A stretch of 64,000 nucleotides of DNA. Source: Myxococcales bacterium. Lineage in GTDB: Bacteria; Lernaellota; Lernaellaia; Lernaellales; Lernaellaceae. Under the pieces are notes generated by a model, which made no database searches, was not told the origin of the DNA, and saw only the letters and a list, made by a program, of their open reading frames with translations. The stretch lies in assembly GCA_012517325.1 (NCBI GenBank), contig JAAYVF010000085.1:1-64000 (forward strand), in the 5' to 3' direction. Below are positions 40,870 through 49,337 of the stretch, piece after piece; within the stretch, counting starts at the first letter, position 1, and the number at the start of each line of letters is the position of its first letter. A program made the translations under genes and the position numbers.

Positions 40870-43800
40870 ATGCGTTATGTGCTTACCGGCGGCGGTACGG
40901 GCGGCCATGTTTACCCGAATCTGGCGATCGCCAGCCAACTGGCCGGCCACGATCCCCAGGCGGAATTTCTTTATATCGGCGTGAAGGATCGCGCCGAGGC
41001 CGACATCGTGCCCCGCTACGGCATGCCGATCCGCTTCGTGCCCTCGCGCGGGATGCCGACCAGCAAGTTCTCGCCGGCGATGGTCGTGTTTTTGTTTTCC
41101 CTGCTCGTCGGCACGCTCAAAGCGGCGGCGCTGCTGCTGCGCTTTCGGCCGCGCCTGGTGATCGCCACCGGCGGCTACGTCAGCGCGCCGACGCTGTTGG
41201 CGGCCCGGCTCCTGCGGCGCCCAGTGCTGGTGCACGAGCAAAACGCCTACCCCGGGCTGGTCAACCGCACCTTCGGCCGCATCGCCCAGCGGGTATGCGT
41301 CAGCTTTCCCGAGAGCCTGGCGCACTTCGGCCACAACGGCAAACTCGTCGGCTACCCGGTGCGGCCCGCGATTCTCGCCTTGCGCGAACCGGCGAGCGAG
41401 GAACAGCGGCGCCAATGGAAGCGTGAGTTGGGCGTCGATCCGGATCGCCGCTTGATTTTGATCACCGGCGGCTCGCTGGGCGCGCGGTCGATCAACCGCG
41501 CGGTGGCGGCGCTGCTGCCCGCGCTGGCGGCCGACGCCGAACTGCGCCGGCGCGTTTTCGTGCTGCACGGGGTCGGCCGGTTCGCGGGGCCGGAATACGA
41601 CGCCGCCGCCGACACGGTGGCCCGCCTGAAGGCCGTCGGCTTCGACGAGGATGCGGCGCGCGATTTCTACCGGCGCGAGCGCTATCTGTACGAAATCGAG
41701 AAGTGGCTGCGCGTCGCCGACGTGATCGTCTGCCGGGCGGGCGCGGGATCGCTGGCCGAGACGGCGGCGGTCGGCGCGCCGGCGGTGGTGATTCCCAAGA
41801 GCGGCCTGCCGGGCGACCACCAGGTGAAAAACGCCGAGACCATGGCCGCGGCGGGCGCCTGCCTGGTCATTCAGGAGCACCGGGAGACGGTGGACGGCAA
41901 GCCCGGCGACGCGGTCGACCCCGAGCGCCTGCTGGCCGCGATCCGCGAACTGATCGACCTGAGCCCGGAAGCCCGCGCCGCGATGCAGGCGGCCGCCGCC
42001 CGTTTCGTCGTGCCCGATTGCCTCGAACGGATTCAAAGCGAAGCCGATGCGCTGCTGGCCCCGCCCAAGCCGCAAGCCGAAAAAATCCGCCGCCGCCGCA
42101 CTTACCTGATCGATCCGCAGGGCCGCCGCGCGGATTTGCTGTACGACCGCAACCGCGTCGGGACCGGCCGCTGGGACGACACGCGGTTCGCCGTCCCCGG
42201 CTTGCACCGCCGTCATTTCTGGCTCAAACGCGTCGGTCGGATGGTCGACGGCGCGGTCGAGGAAACCTGGACCGCGATTCCCCGCTCCGCGCTGTCGTTG
42301 CGCCGTGGCGCCGCGGCGCCGGCGCCGCTGGACGGCCCGACGCCGCTGAGTCCCGGCGATCGCCTGGTGCTGCCGGGCGGCGCGGAACTCGAATTCAACG
42401 GTGAATGGATCGAGGTTTCGCGCGAGAGGTCGGAAAAAGGCGTCGTCGAAAATGTGTTTTCGCAGGGCGTCGGCACGTTTTTCGCCAAGGGCCTGGGCTT
42501 TTTCCGCGAGGCATTCCTGGGCCGGTTTTTCGGCGCCGGCAGCATTATGGACGTGTTTGCGGTGGCACTCAGCCTCGCCAACCTGATGCGCGAGGTCGTG
42601 GCGGAAATGGCGCTGGAGAACGCGTTTCTGCCCTCGTTCCTGTTGTTTTATCACCGCAGTGAGGACAAGCGGCCCGCCTGGCGGCTGGCCTGGCAGGTGT
42701 TCAACGTCTTTTTCGTGCTCTCGTCGCTGTTCACGGCCGTGGCGATCGTCACCTGCCCGTGGTGGATTCATTTCGTGGCCCCCGGTTTCGTCGAAAAGGG
42801 ATTGATCGACAAGACCGTCGCCATGACGCGCCTGATGTTCCCGTTCCTGATTCTGATGAGCGTCAGCGCGTTTCTCGGTACGCTCCTGCAGGCCTTCGAC
42901 CGGTTCGGGCCCAACGCGTTTTCGCCGGTGCTCTACAGCCTGGGCTTGCTGTTCATCGTGCCGATTCTCGAACCGCTCTTCGGCCTGTACGCCCTGGGCG
43001 TCGGCGTGCTGGTCGGCGGCGTACTGCAGATCGTCTTTCAGATGTTCTTCCTGCTGCGGCGCGGGCTGCGCGAAAAGATCGCCTGGAACGAATACCGGCC
43101 GCGCCTGGCCAACGAGCCCGGCGTGAAAAAGGTGATGTCGCTGTCGGGGCCGGTTTTCCTCGACGCCATCCTCAACAAGATCAGCGGCGTCGTCGACAAG
43201 ATCCTGGCGACCCCGCTCGTCGCCGGCTCGGTCAGCGCCCTTTATTTCTCGCGCCTGCTGGTGGTGTTTCCCTTCAGCGTGCTGGCGATGAGCGTCAACC
43301 GCGTTTTCTTGCGCGACCTCTCGGGCGTCGCCGCGACCAGCGACAGCCGGCAGTACCGCGACATGTTGCAACAGGGGATCGAGGCCACGTTGCTCCTGAT
43401 GATCCCCACGACCGTCCTGCTGATCGCCCTGGCGACCCCGCTGGTGCGGTTCGTCTTCGAGGGCGGCAAGTTCACGGCGCAGGGCACGGCGATGACCAGC
43501 CTGGCCCTCGTCTGCTATTCGCTGGGCCTGCTCGGTTGGTCGCTGACCTCGCTCTACAGCCGCGTCTTTTCCAGCCAGCTCGACACCCGCACCAGCATGC
43601 TGACCAACGCCGGCAGCGTCGTGGTCTACCTGATTTTCGCGGTAATCCTGGTCCGGACGCCGCTGCGCCACGCCGGCCTCGCCCTGGCCACCAGCCTGGC
43701 GTTTACCTTCAACACGGTCTGGCGGCACGGCATCATCTCGCGGCGGCTGGCCGCCGACGGCTTCCCGCTGGACATGCGCCGCCTCGCGCCGACCTTTGTC

Positions 43801-44802
43801 AAGACGCTGACCGCCAGCCTGGTGATGACCCTGGTGGTGCTGCTGTTCTTCGCCACGCCCAAGGCGGGGGCGGGCTTCTGGCGCAACGCCTGGAGCTTCA
43901 TCGTGCCCTCGACGATGGGCCTGGCGATCTTCGTCGTGTTCGCCTACCTGCTGCGGATCGGCCCGCTCTTGGACATGCTCAACTACTTCGCCGCGCGGCT
44001 GGGCCTGGGCCGGCCGTTCGGCGGCGCGCCGGTGGTCGTCGCCAAGAGCAACGGCAACGTGCGCCTGCTGGCGGCGGGGGCGCTGCTGGCCGAGGCCGAG
44101 CGGCGCGAGTTCGACGCCGAGGAACTGGCCATCGTGCGCCAGCGGCTGGAGAGCTACCTGCACCACGACGACTGGTGGATCCGCAACATCGGCATCAAGC
44201 TCATCGGCGTGCTGAAGCTGACCGACTGCATCGACGTGCTGGTCGACGCGATCGAGGCCAAGGTCGACCGGCGGCCCTGGTATTTGCGGCGGCTGACGGG
44301 ATTCGGCCGCGACGTCGGCTTCGTGCGGCGCAACAGCCTGACGAGCCTGGTCGAGGTCGACCACTTCGACGCGCGCGTGCGGCGGGCCATCCTGGTTTCG
44401 CTCCGCGATCCGTATTACGAGGTGCGCCAGTACGGCCTGCGCGCGCTGCTGGCGTTCGCCAACCCCTTGCGCGGCGACGCCGAAACGCTGGCGGCCGTCG
44501 AAAAATTGCTGTTCGACCGGCATTTCGAGGTCGTTCCGGTGGCCGTGAAGGCCTACGCCGAGCTGGCGACGTCGCCGGGCGCCCACGAAAAACTGTACCC
44601 GCTGCTCGACGATCCGCGCTGGCCGATCCGCACCGCGGCGGTGGACGGTTGCCGGCGGCTGTTCGATCGCGGTCTGGTGCCCGATCCGGCGGCGTTGCGG
44701 CGGGTGCTGTCGCGGACGCTGCTGGCCGGGGAGATGATCGAGCCGATTTCGCCCATCAAGCGGGCCGTCAAGCAGGCGGTTGCCGGACTGCCGGAGGAAT
44801 AA
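40870..44802 (+). CDS. murG-murJ: MurG-FHA-MurJ-HEAT fusion: lipid II synthase joined to lipid II flippase
   Basis: 1310 residues from the ATG with AAGGTG upstream. Residues 1-395 are MurG, which adds GlcNAc to lipid I: GGGTGGHVYPNLAIA at 7-21, HEQNAYPGLVNR at 122-133, TGGSLGARSIN near 199-209, CRAGAGSLAE at 288-297 and DHQVKNA at 316-322. Residues ~408-516 resemble an FHA domain (RVGTGRWDDTRF, LHRRHFWL, LSPGDRLVLPGGAELEF). Residues ~525-1045 are MurJ, the MVF-family flippase with about 14 helices: LGFFREAFLGRFFGAG, with Arg546, Asp561 and Arg574 at the positions of E. coli Arg24, Asp39 and Arg52, and Lys540 for Arg18. Residues ~1060-1310 are HEAT-like helical repeats. One open frame with no internal stop; mraY follows after one base. 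Confidence 0.93.
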   Translation: MRYVLTGGGTGGHVYPNLAIASQLAGHDPQAEFLYIGVKDRAEADIVPRYGMPIRFVPSRGMPTSKFSPAMVVFLFSLLVGTLKAAALLLRFRPRLVIATGGYVSAPTLLAARLLRRPVLVHEQNAYPGLVNRTFGRIAQRVCVSFPESLAHFGHNGKLVGYPVRPAILALREPASEEQRRQWKRELGVDPDRRLILITGGSLGARSINRAVAALLPALAADAELRRRVFVLHGVGRFAGPEYDAAADTVARLKAVGFDEDAARDFYRRERYLYEIEKWLRVADVIVCRAGAGSLAETAAVGAPAVVIPKSGLPGDHQVKNAETMAAAGACLVIQEHRETVDGKPGDAVDPERLLAAIRELIDLSPEARAAMQAAAARFVVPDCLERIQSEADALLAPPKPQAEKIRRRRTYLIDPQGRRADLLYDRNRVGTGRWDDTRFAVPGLHRRHFWLKRVGRMVDGAVEETWTAIPRSALSLRRGAAAPAPLDGPTPLSPGDRLVLPGGAELEFNGEWIEVSRERSEKGVVENVFSQGVGTFFAKGLGFFREAFLGRFFGAGSIMDVFAVALSLANLMREVVAEMALENAFLPSFLLFYHRSEDKRPAWRLAWQVFNVFFVLSSLFTAVAIVTCPWWIHFVAPGFVEKGLIDKTVAMTRLMFPFLILMSVSAFLGTLLQAFDRFGPNAFSPVLYSLGLLFIVPILEPLFGLYALGVGVLVGGVLQIVFQMFFLLRRGLREKIAWNEYRPRLANEPGVKKVMSLSGPVFLDAILNKISGVVDKILATPLVAGSVSALYFSRLLVVFPFSVLAMSVNRVFLRDLSGVAATSDSRQYRDMLQQGIEATLLLMIPTTVLLIALATPLVRFVFEGGKFTAQGTAMTSLALVCYSLGLLGWSLTSLYSRVFSSQLDTRTSMLTNAGSVVVYLIFAVILVRTPLRHAGLALATSLAFTFNTVWRHGIISRRLAADGFPLDMRRLAPTFVKTLTASLVMTLVVLLFFATPKAGAGFWRNAWSFIVPSTMGLAIFVVFAYLLRIGPLLDMLNYFAARLGLGRPFGGAPVVVAKSNGNVRLLAAGALLAEAERREFDAEELAIVRQRLESYLHHDDWWIRNIGIKLIGVLKLTDCIDVLVDAIEAKVDRRPWYLRRLTGFGRDVGFVRRNSLTSLVEVDHFDARVRRAILVSLRDPYYEVRQYGLRALLAFANPLRGDAETLAAVEKLLFDRHFEVVPVAVKAYAELATSPGAHEKLYPLLDDPRWPIRTAAVDGCRRLFDRGLVPDPAALRRVLSRTLLAGEMIEPISPIKRAVKQAVAGLPEE

Positions 44803-44803
44803 C

Positions 44804-45919
44804 GTGCTGTACCTATTTTCCCATTGGCAGGCGCTGCACGGCCACGTCACGACGCTGAACCGGCTGCTGGGCTACATCACCTTTCGGGCGGGCGTCGCGG
44901 CGGTGCTCGGCATCCTGCTGACGCTGCTGTTCGGCGGCCGGATGATCCGCTGGCTGCACCGGGCCGGCATTCACGACACGCCCCGCGATTACGGGGTGAT
45001 GAAGGTCAACGACAAGAAGGGCACGCCGCAGATGGGCGGGTTGATCTTTGCCCTGGTCACGCTCGTCGTGGCGCTCCTGACCTGCGACCCGACCAACCGC
45101 TTCGTGCAGATCATGCTGCTGTCGCTGCTGTGGTTTACCTCGATCGGCGCGGCCGACGACTACCTGAAAATCGTCGTGCACCGCAACGCCGACCTCGGCC
45201 TGTCGCGTCTGGAAAAGCTTTTTTTCCAGGGCCTGTTCGGTCTGCTGCTGGCGCTGGTCTGCTATACCCCGAGCCTGTCGCCGCACGAGGCGCACCTGAT
45301 CGGCCGGTTCACCCTGCCGTTCATCAAGGGGACGATCCCGCTGTCGATCCTTTATCTTCCCTTCGTGGTGCTGGTGGTGATCGGCATCAGCAACGCCATC
45401 AACCTCACCGACGGCATGGATGGGCTGGCGACGGTGCCCTCGATTATGACGGCGCTGGTCTACGCGATCTACGCGTACATTCTGTCGCACGCCAAGATCA
45501 GCAGCTACCTGTGGTTCGACCAGGTGAAGGGCGCGGGCGAGGTGGCGGTGTTTCTGGCGGCGCTGTTCGGGGCGCTGGTGGGTTTTCTCTGGTTCAATTC
45601 GTACCCTGCGACGGTGTTCATGGGCGACACGGGCAGCCTGGCGATCGGCGGCATGCTGGCGACGGCGGCGGTGCTGATCAAGCAGGAATTTCTGTTCGTA
45701 CTCGCCGGCTTTTTGTTTTGCGCCGAATTCGTTTCCTCGGCGATCCAGGATCGGCTGGGGGTGAACCGCGGCGGGCTGGGGATGCGCATCTTCGCCCGAG
45801 CACCGTTGCATGACGCCTTCCGCCTGCGCGGCATGGCCGAGCCGAAGGTCGTCGTGCGCCTCTGGATCATCGCGGGCATCGCGGCGATGATCAGCCTCCT
45901 GGCGCTCAAACTGCGGTAA
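44804..45919 (+). CDS. mraY: Phospho-MurNAc-pentapeptide transferase (MraY) with altered HHH motif
   Basis: 371 residues from a GTG with GGAGG six bases upstream. MraY moves phospho-MurNAc-pentapeptide from UDP to undecaprenyl phosphate, making lipid I, the substrate of MurG. Ten helices and the core motifs are present: KKGTPQMGGL (71-80), ADDYLKI (117-123), NAINLTDGMDGLAT (197-210), FMGDTGSLAIGG (272-283) and EPKVVVRLWII. The usual Pro-x-His-His-His-Phe loop is PLHDAF at 334-339, so only the first of three His remains. The start lies one base after the MurG-MurJ fusion stop, and coupling is near certain. It could be a lineage variant or a paralogue. Confidence 0.93.
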   Translation: MLYLFSHWQALHGHVTTLNRLLGYITFRAGVAAVLGILLTLLFGGRMIRWLHRAGIHDTPRDYGVMKVNDKKGTPQMGGLIFALVTLVVALLTCDPTNRFVQIMLLSLLWFTSIGAADDYLKIVVHRNADLGLSRLEKLFFQGLFGLLLALVCYTPSLSPHEAHLIGRFTLPFIKGTIPLSILYLPFVVLVVIGISNAINLTDGMDGLATVPSIMTALVYAIYAYILSHAKISSYLWFDQVKGAGEVAVFLAALFGALVGFLWFNSYPATVFMGDTGSLAIGGMLATAAVLIKQEFLFVLAGFLFCAEFVSSAIQDRLGVNRGGLGMRIFARAPLHDAFRLRGMAEPKVVVRLWIIAGIAAMISLLALKLR

Positions 45920-46004
45920 TCGACTCCTTGCCGGCGATCCGTGGCGCTCGCGAATGCCGCCGAATTTTTTCCCTCACCCCGGCTTCGCCGACCGCATGTC
46001 CACG

Positions 46005-46031
46005 GTAGGAGCGGCTTAGCAGCCGCGATAC
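46005..46031. repeat. REP-like palindromic repeat, copy 2
   Basis: GTAGGAGCGGCTTAGCAGCC and seven more bases, with the perfect stem GCGGCT-TAGC-AGCCGC and 5' GTAG. One mismatch to 19531-19557, 26 kb away in the same orientation. Confidence 0.75.
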
Positions 46032-46191
46032 AAACCCGCGCCGTCTTTCCTTTCGCAAGCCGGAAACCACGCGAGATTGTACCCTCACCCCCGACCCTTC
46101 TCCCATGCAAGGGCGAGGGGCGAAACTGCTTTCCCTTCTCCCTTCGTGGGAGAAGGGCAGGGATGAGGGGGAAAACGCCTACCAACCCGTC

Positions 46192-46272
46192 ATGCCGAAC
46201 TCGTTTCGGCATCTCGGCTTCAGACCCTGAAACAAGTTCAGGGTGACGGATCGGTGTCGTTCAGGGTGACGA
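46192..46272. repeat. Tandem hairpins with short direct repeat
   Basis: ATGCCGAA-CTCGT-TTCGGCAT (46192-46212) and CCCTGAA-ACAAG-TTCAGGG (46225-46243), then TTCAGGGTGACG twice (46237 and 46260). This resembles the widespread intergenic 'CCTGAA...TTCAGG' palindromes of many bacteria. Confidence 0.6.
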
Positions 46273-46473
46273 TTGGTGTCCGCTCGACATGGCCATCGAT
46301 CCGGAAGGATCGAAGATCATGGCACCCCGAAAAGGATCGCATCCTTCGAGGCGGCCAAGGGATTCCGCGAAAGGCGGCCACTTGATATGCAATCGCATTG
46401 CGGGCGACTTTTTCCGTGGTTTAAAAAACCGCCGCGACCACGCGAGAAAATCCATCATCGAAACACATTTTTA

Positions 46474-46502
46474 TTGCTCCGGTAAAACGTCTGCACTATG
46501 CT
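46474..46502 (+). promoter_or_regulatory. Probable promoter of the DUF2914 gene
   Basis: -35 TTGCTC (46474-46479), 17-base spacer, -10 TATGCT (46497-46502), 26 bases ahead of the ATG. Confidence 0.4.
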
Positions 46503-46528
46503 GAGACCGCCTAGGGAGTGAATTCATC

Positions 46529-46930
46529 ATGCACAAAACGTTAATTCTATCATTGTTGGTACTGGGTGTCGTTTTCGGCCTGGCGCAAGCGGCCGGCGTC
46601 GAATGCGTGTCCATCGTTTTTTGCTCGCGGGTGGAAGACCGCGAGCCGGTCGAGCCGGCGACGCAGTTTTCCGCCACCGACGAATGGGTCTACTGCCATA
46701 CGGTCATCAACAACCCGGGCGGTCCCACCGAGATTCACCACGATTGGTACTACCAGGGCTCGCTGATCACCCGCAACACGCTGTCGATCGGCACTTCCCA
46801 GAATTGGCGCACCTACTCGGCCAAGCAGATCAGCCCGGCCTGGGTCGGCAAGTGGGAAGTGGTCGTGAAAAACGCCTCCGGCGCGGAAATCGGCCGAGCC
46901 GGATTCGAGATCAAGCCGGTTCAGGAATAA
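46529..46930 (+). CDS. Secreted DUF2914-domain protein
   Basis: 133 residues; AGGGAG before the ATG. Signal peptide ~1-22 (LSLLVLGVVFGLAQAAG). The mature domain follows the DUF2914 pattern: EWVYCHTVINNPG, IHHDWYYQGSLITRNTLSIG, NWRTYSAKQISPAWVGKWEVVV, then GAEIGRAGFEIKP. Such small beta domains occur alone or attached to envelope regulators and sugar-processing proteins. Function not established. It ends ~100 bp before the YfhO-like gene. Confidence 0.82.
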   Translation: MHKTLILSLLVLGVVFGLAQAAGVECVSIVFCSRVEDREPVEPATQFSATDEWVYCHTVINNPGGPTEIHHDWYYQGSLITRNTLSIGTSQNWRTYSAKQISPAWVGKWEVVVKNASGAEIGRAGFEIKPVQE

Positions 46931-47030
46931 CCTGTTTTCACGCAAACGTTTACAGCAGGCTTCATCCGTGGTTTGATGCGGCGGATCCGACTACCTTCGC
47001 GACGAACCGCGATCCCGTGCGGGGAGGCCG

Positions 47031-49337
47031 ATGCCGGCAACCGAGCGGAAAAACCGGGCGATTCACCTGCTGGCCGTGCTGGCGATCACCGCCTTTTTCG
47101 GCTGGCACGCGGTGCGGCACGCGGTGCCCGTCGGCCTGGCCGGGCCGCAAAGCGACGGCCTGACGCAGGGCCTGCCGAAGCTCGTCTTTTACGCCGATGA
47201 ATTGCGGGCCGGCCGCTTTCCCACCTGGGATCCGTGGGTCGGCACCGGTTCGCCCGATTACCCGGTTCGCCATCATCCCGTCTACCCGTTCACCTGGCTG
47301 ACGGCGCGCCTGCTGCCGCCCTGGCTGGCAATGCTCGCCGATTACTGGCTCGCGTTCCTGTTTCTTTATGCCTTCGCGTTCCGGTTTTTTCACCGCGCCG
47401 AGGCGACCGCGCCGGCCGCCGCCGCCGGAGCGCTGGCACTGGCCTTCGGCGGCCTGCAACTGCACTACCTTTTCTACCCGTATTTCAGCCAGACCATGGC
47501 CTGGATCCCGCTGGTGTTTTTGGCTTTGGAAGGGTTGATCCGGCGACCGGACGGTCGCTGGCGCGAAGTCGCGGCGGGCGCGGCGGCGCTGGGGCTGATG
47601 CTGCTGGCGGGCATGTTCAATTACGCGGTGTACACGCTGCTGGCCGGCGCGGCATGGGTGCTGTTCCAGACCTGGGATCGGCGGCCGCCGGTCGGGCGTT
47701 GGGCATCTTGCTGGCTGCTGGCGTTGGGGCTGGTGGCGATCGGCTTTCTGGCGGGCGCGGCGCGCTGGCTGCCGTTGCTGGACGGCATGGAGCGGTTGCG
47801 CGGCGGTTATGCGCAATGGGACGCCTTTCAGGCGCTGCTGACGACCCCGGCGCGATTTTTCGGTTCGTTCGCGCCCGGCGCCTTCAATGATTACGGTTTC
47901 CGGCGCGGCGCGACGATCCTGTCCTACGGCCTGACCGCCTGGACTCTGGCGGCTTCGTTCGCCGTTTTCGGCCGCAAATCGCGGACCGACTGGTTCTGGC
48001 TGGCGGTGCTGGTGATCGGCCTGGCGACCACGACCCGGACCCCGTTGGCGCACGGGTTGTTCGATTACCTGCCCGGTTACGGCTCGTTTCATCCGGCGCG
48101 GTACTGGTGCGTCGGCGGCCTGGCGCTGCTCTGGTTGACCGTGCGCGCCCTGGGGCAGGTCGCGGCGGCGCCGGACGCGCGGCGGTTGCTCGACCTGGCG
48201 GCGGCGCTGGCGGCGGTCTGGATGATCCTGGGTTTTGCCGCCACCCCGGTGTTTCGCGCCGGCGCCTGGAAACACCTATTGCCCGCCGCGATTGGCCTGG
48301 GCGGCCTGGCGGCGGCGTTTTTCCTGGGCCGCAAACTCGGCGCGGGCCGGACGGCGCTGCTGCTCGCGGCGGTGTTGGCGCTCGAAGTATACGGCCGCGC
48401 GACGGTCTCGGCCGAACGCATCGACACACGCCGCCTGTACCGGTCGACGCCGATCAGCGAGGCGTTGAAGGCCGTGGCCGATCCGTACCGCGTTTTGCGG
48501 ATCGGCGATCGCTGGAATTGGGTGCGCGACGGCCGGCTCTACACGCAGGAGGCGTTGAAGTACGACCGCATCGAGGACCTGCACGCCTACAGCTCGATGA
48601 TCGATCCGAATTTGCGGGAACTCGTCGGACTGTACCAGGAAGGGCGGCAGGCCGAGCTGAATCCCTTCGACACCGGCGCTTCCGTGCAGCCGTTTCTCAC
48701 CGACAAGCCGCTGCGAACCGGCTTCGCCGACGGCATCAACGCCCGCTTCATTCTTTCGCAACAGGCGCTGAAAACCGACGAACACTTCCGGCTCGCCGCC
48801 GAACACGGCGGGCTGTTCCTCTACGAAAACGCCGGGGCGATGCCGCGCGCGTTCGTGCCGCGCGAGACGCCGCTGATCGCCGATCCGCCAGCGGTGCTGA
48901 ACCGGCTGCGGCAGGGCATCGATTGGCATCGGCAGACGATCGTTTCCGGCCTGCCCGGCGATCACCCCACGCTGTACCCCGACGACGGCCCGCCGGCCGC
49001 GGTCGCAACCCTGCGCCGCGTCGCCAATCGACAGACGTACCGGGTGAATTCACCCGCCGCCGGCTACCTGGTGGTGACCGACCTCTTCGACCGCGATTGG
49101 CAAGCGACGGTGAACGGCCGGCCCGAGCCGATCCGCCGCGCCGATCTGGCGTTTCGCGCGGTGCCGATTCCGGCCGGCGAGAGCGAGGTGGATTTCATTT
49201 ACCGACCGGCGGCTTTCGCGCAGGGCGCGCGGCTCAGCCTGGGCGCGGCGGCGCTGCTTTTCTTGATGCTGCTCGCGGGTGGCCTCAGGGACCGAGTTCG
49301 AACATCCGGAACGAGTAAGGCTCCAGCGACACACTGA
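47031..49337 (+). CDS. YfhO-family polytopic membrane protein
   Basis: 768 residues, ATG with GGGGAGG upstream. About a dozen transmembrane helices in the first ~470 residues, with a periplasmic loop FPTWDPWVGTGSPDY that is typical of YfhO/GT-C proteins. A soluble region of ~260 residues follows, in which VVTDLFDRDWQATVNGRPE and AVPIPAGESEVDFIYRP form the characteristic beta domain, before a final helix. YfhO homologues are linked to glycosylation of lipoteichoic acid in Firmicutes; here a lipid-linked sugar transfer to a surface polymer is the likely class. The 3' end overlaps the converging lipoprotein gene by 53 bp. Confidence 0.82.
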   Translation: MPATERKNRAIHLLAVLAITAFFGWHAVRHAVPVGLAGPQSDGLTQGLPKLVFYADELRAGRFPTWDPWVGTGSPDYPVRHHPVYPFTWLTARLLPPWLAMLADYWLAFLFLYAFAFRFFHRAEATAPAAAAGALALAFGGLQLHYLFYPYFSQTMAWIPLVFLALEGLIRRPDGRWREVAAGAAALGLMLLAGMFNYAVYTLLAGAAWVLFQTWDRRPPVGRWASCWLLALGLVAIGFLAGAARWLPLLDGMERLRGGYAQWDAFQALLTTPARFFGSFAPGAFNDYGFRRGATILSYGLTAWTLAASFAVFGRKSRTDWFWLAVLVIGLATTTRTPLAHGLFDYLPGYGSFHPARYWCVGGLALLWLTVRALGQVAAAPDARRLLDLAAALAAVWMILGFAATPVFRAGAWKHLLPAAIGLGGLAAAFFLGRKLGAGRTALLLAAVLALEVYGRATVSAERIDTRRLYRSTPISEALKAVADPYRVLRIGDRWNWVRDGRLYTQEALKYDRIEDLHAYSSMIDPNLRELVGLYQEGRQAELNPFDTGASVQPFLTDKPLRTGFADGINARFILSQQALKTDEHFRLAAEHGGLFLYENAGAMPRAFVPRETPLIADPPAVLNRLRQGIDWHRQTIVSGLPGDHPTLYPDDGPPAAVATLRRVANRQTYRVNSPAAGYLVVTDLFDRDWQATVNGRPEPIRRADLAFRAVPIPAGESEVDFIYRPAAFAQGARLSLGAAALLFLMLLAGGLRDRVRTSGTSKAPATH

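Larger units (their letters stand above)
45920..46473. other. Intergenic repeat cluster
   Basis: About 550 bases without a gene. It holds the REP copy at 46005-46031, then two blocks of CCCTCACCCC-type sequence with a perfect hairpin CCCTTCTCCC-TTCGT-GGGAGAAGGG (46133-46157), then the hairpins listed at 46192-46272. From 46275 to 46470 the sequence is unremarkable with no coding signal I trust. Several unrelated repeat families have accumulated in the same gap. Confidence 0.6.

Noticed and set aside
40831-44850. Minus-strand open frame of over 1300 codons opposite the murG-murJ fusion
   Set aside because: It is the third-position shadow of the plus-strand gene: Gln/Arg/His-rich, no motifs and no ribosome site. 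High G+C makes such antisense frames long.
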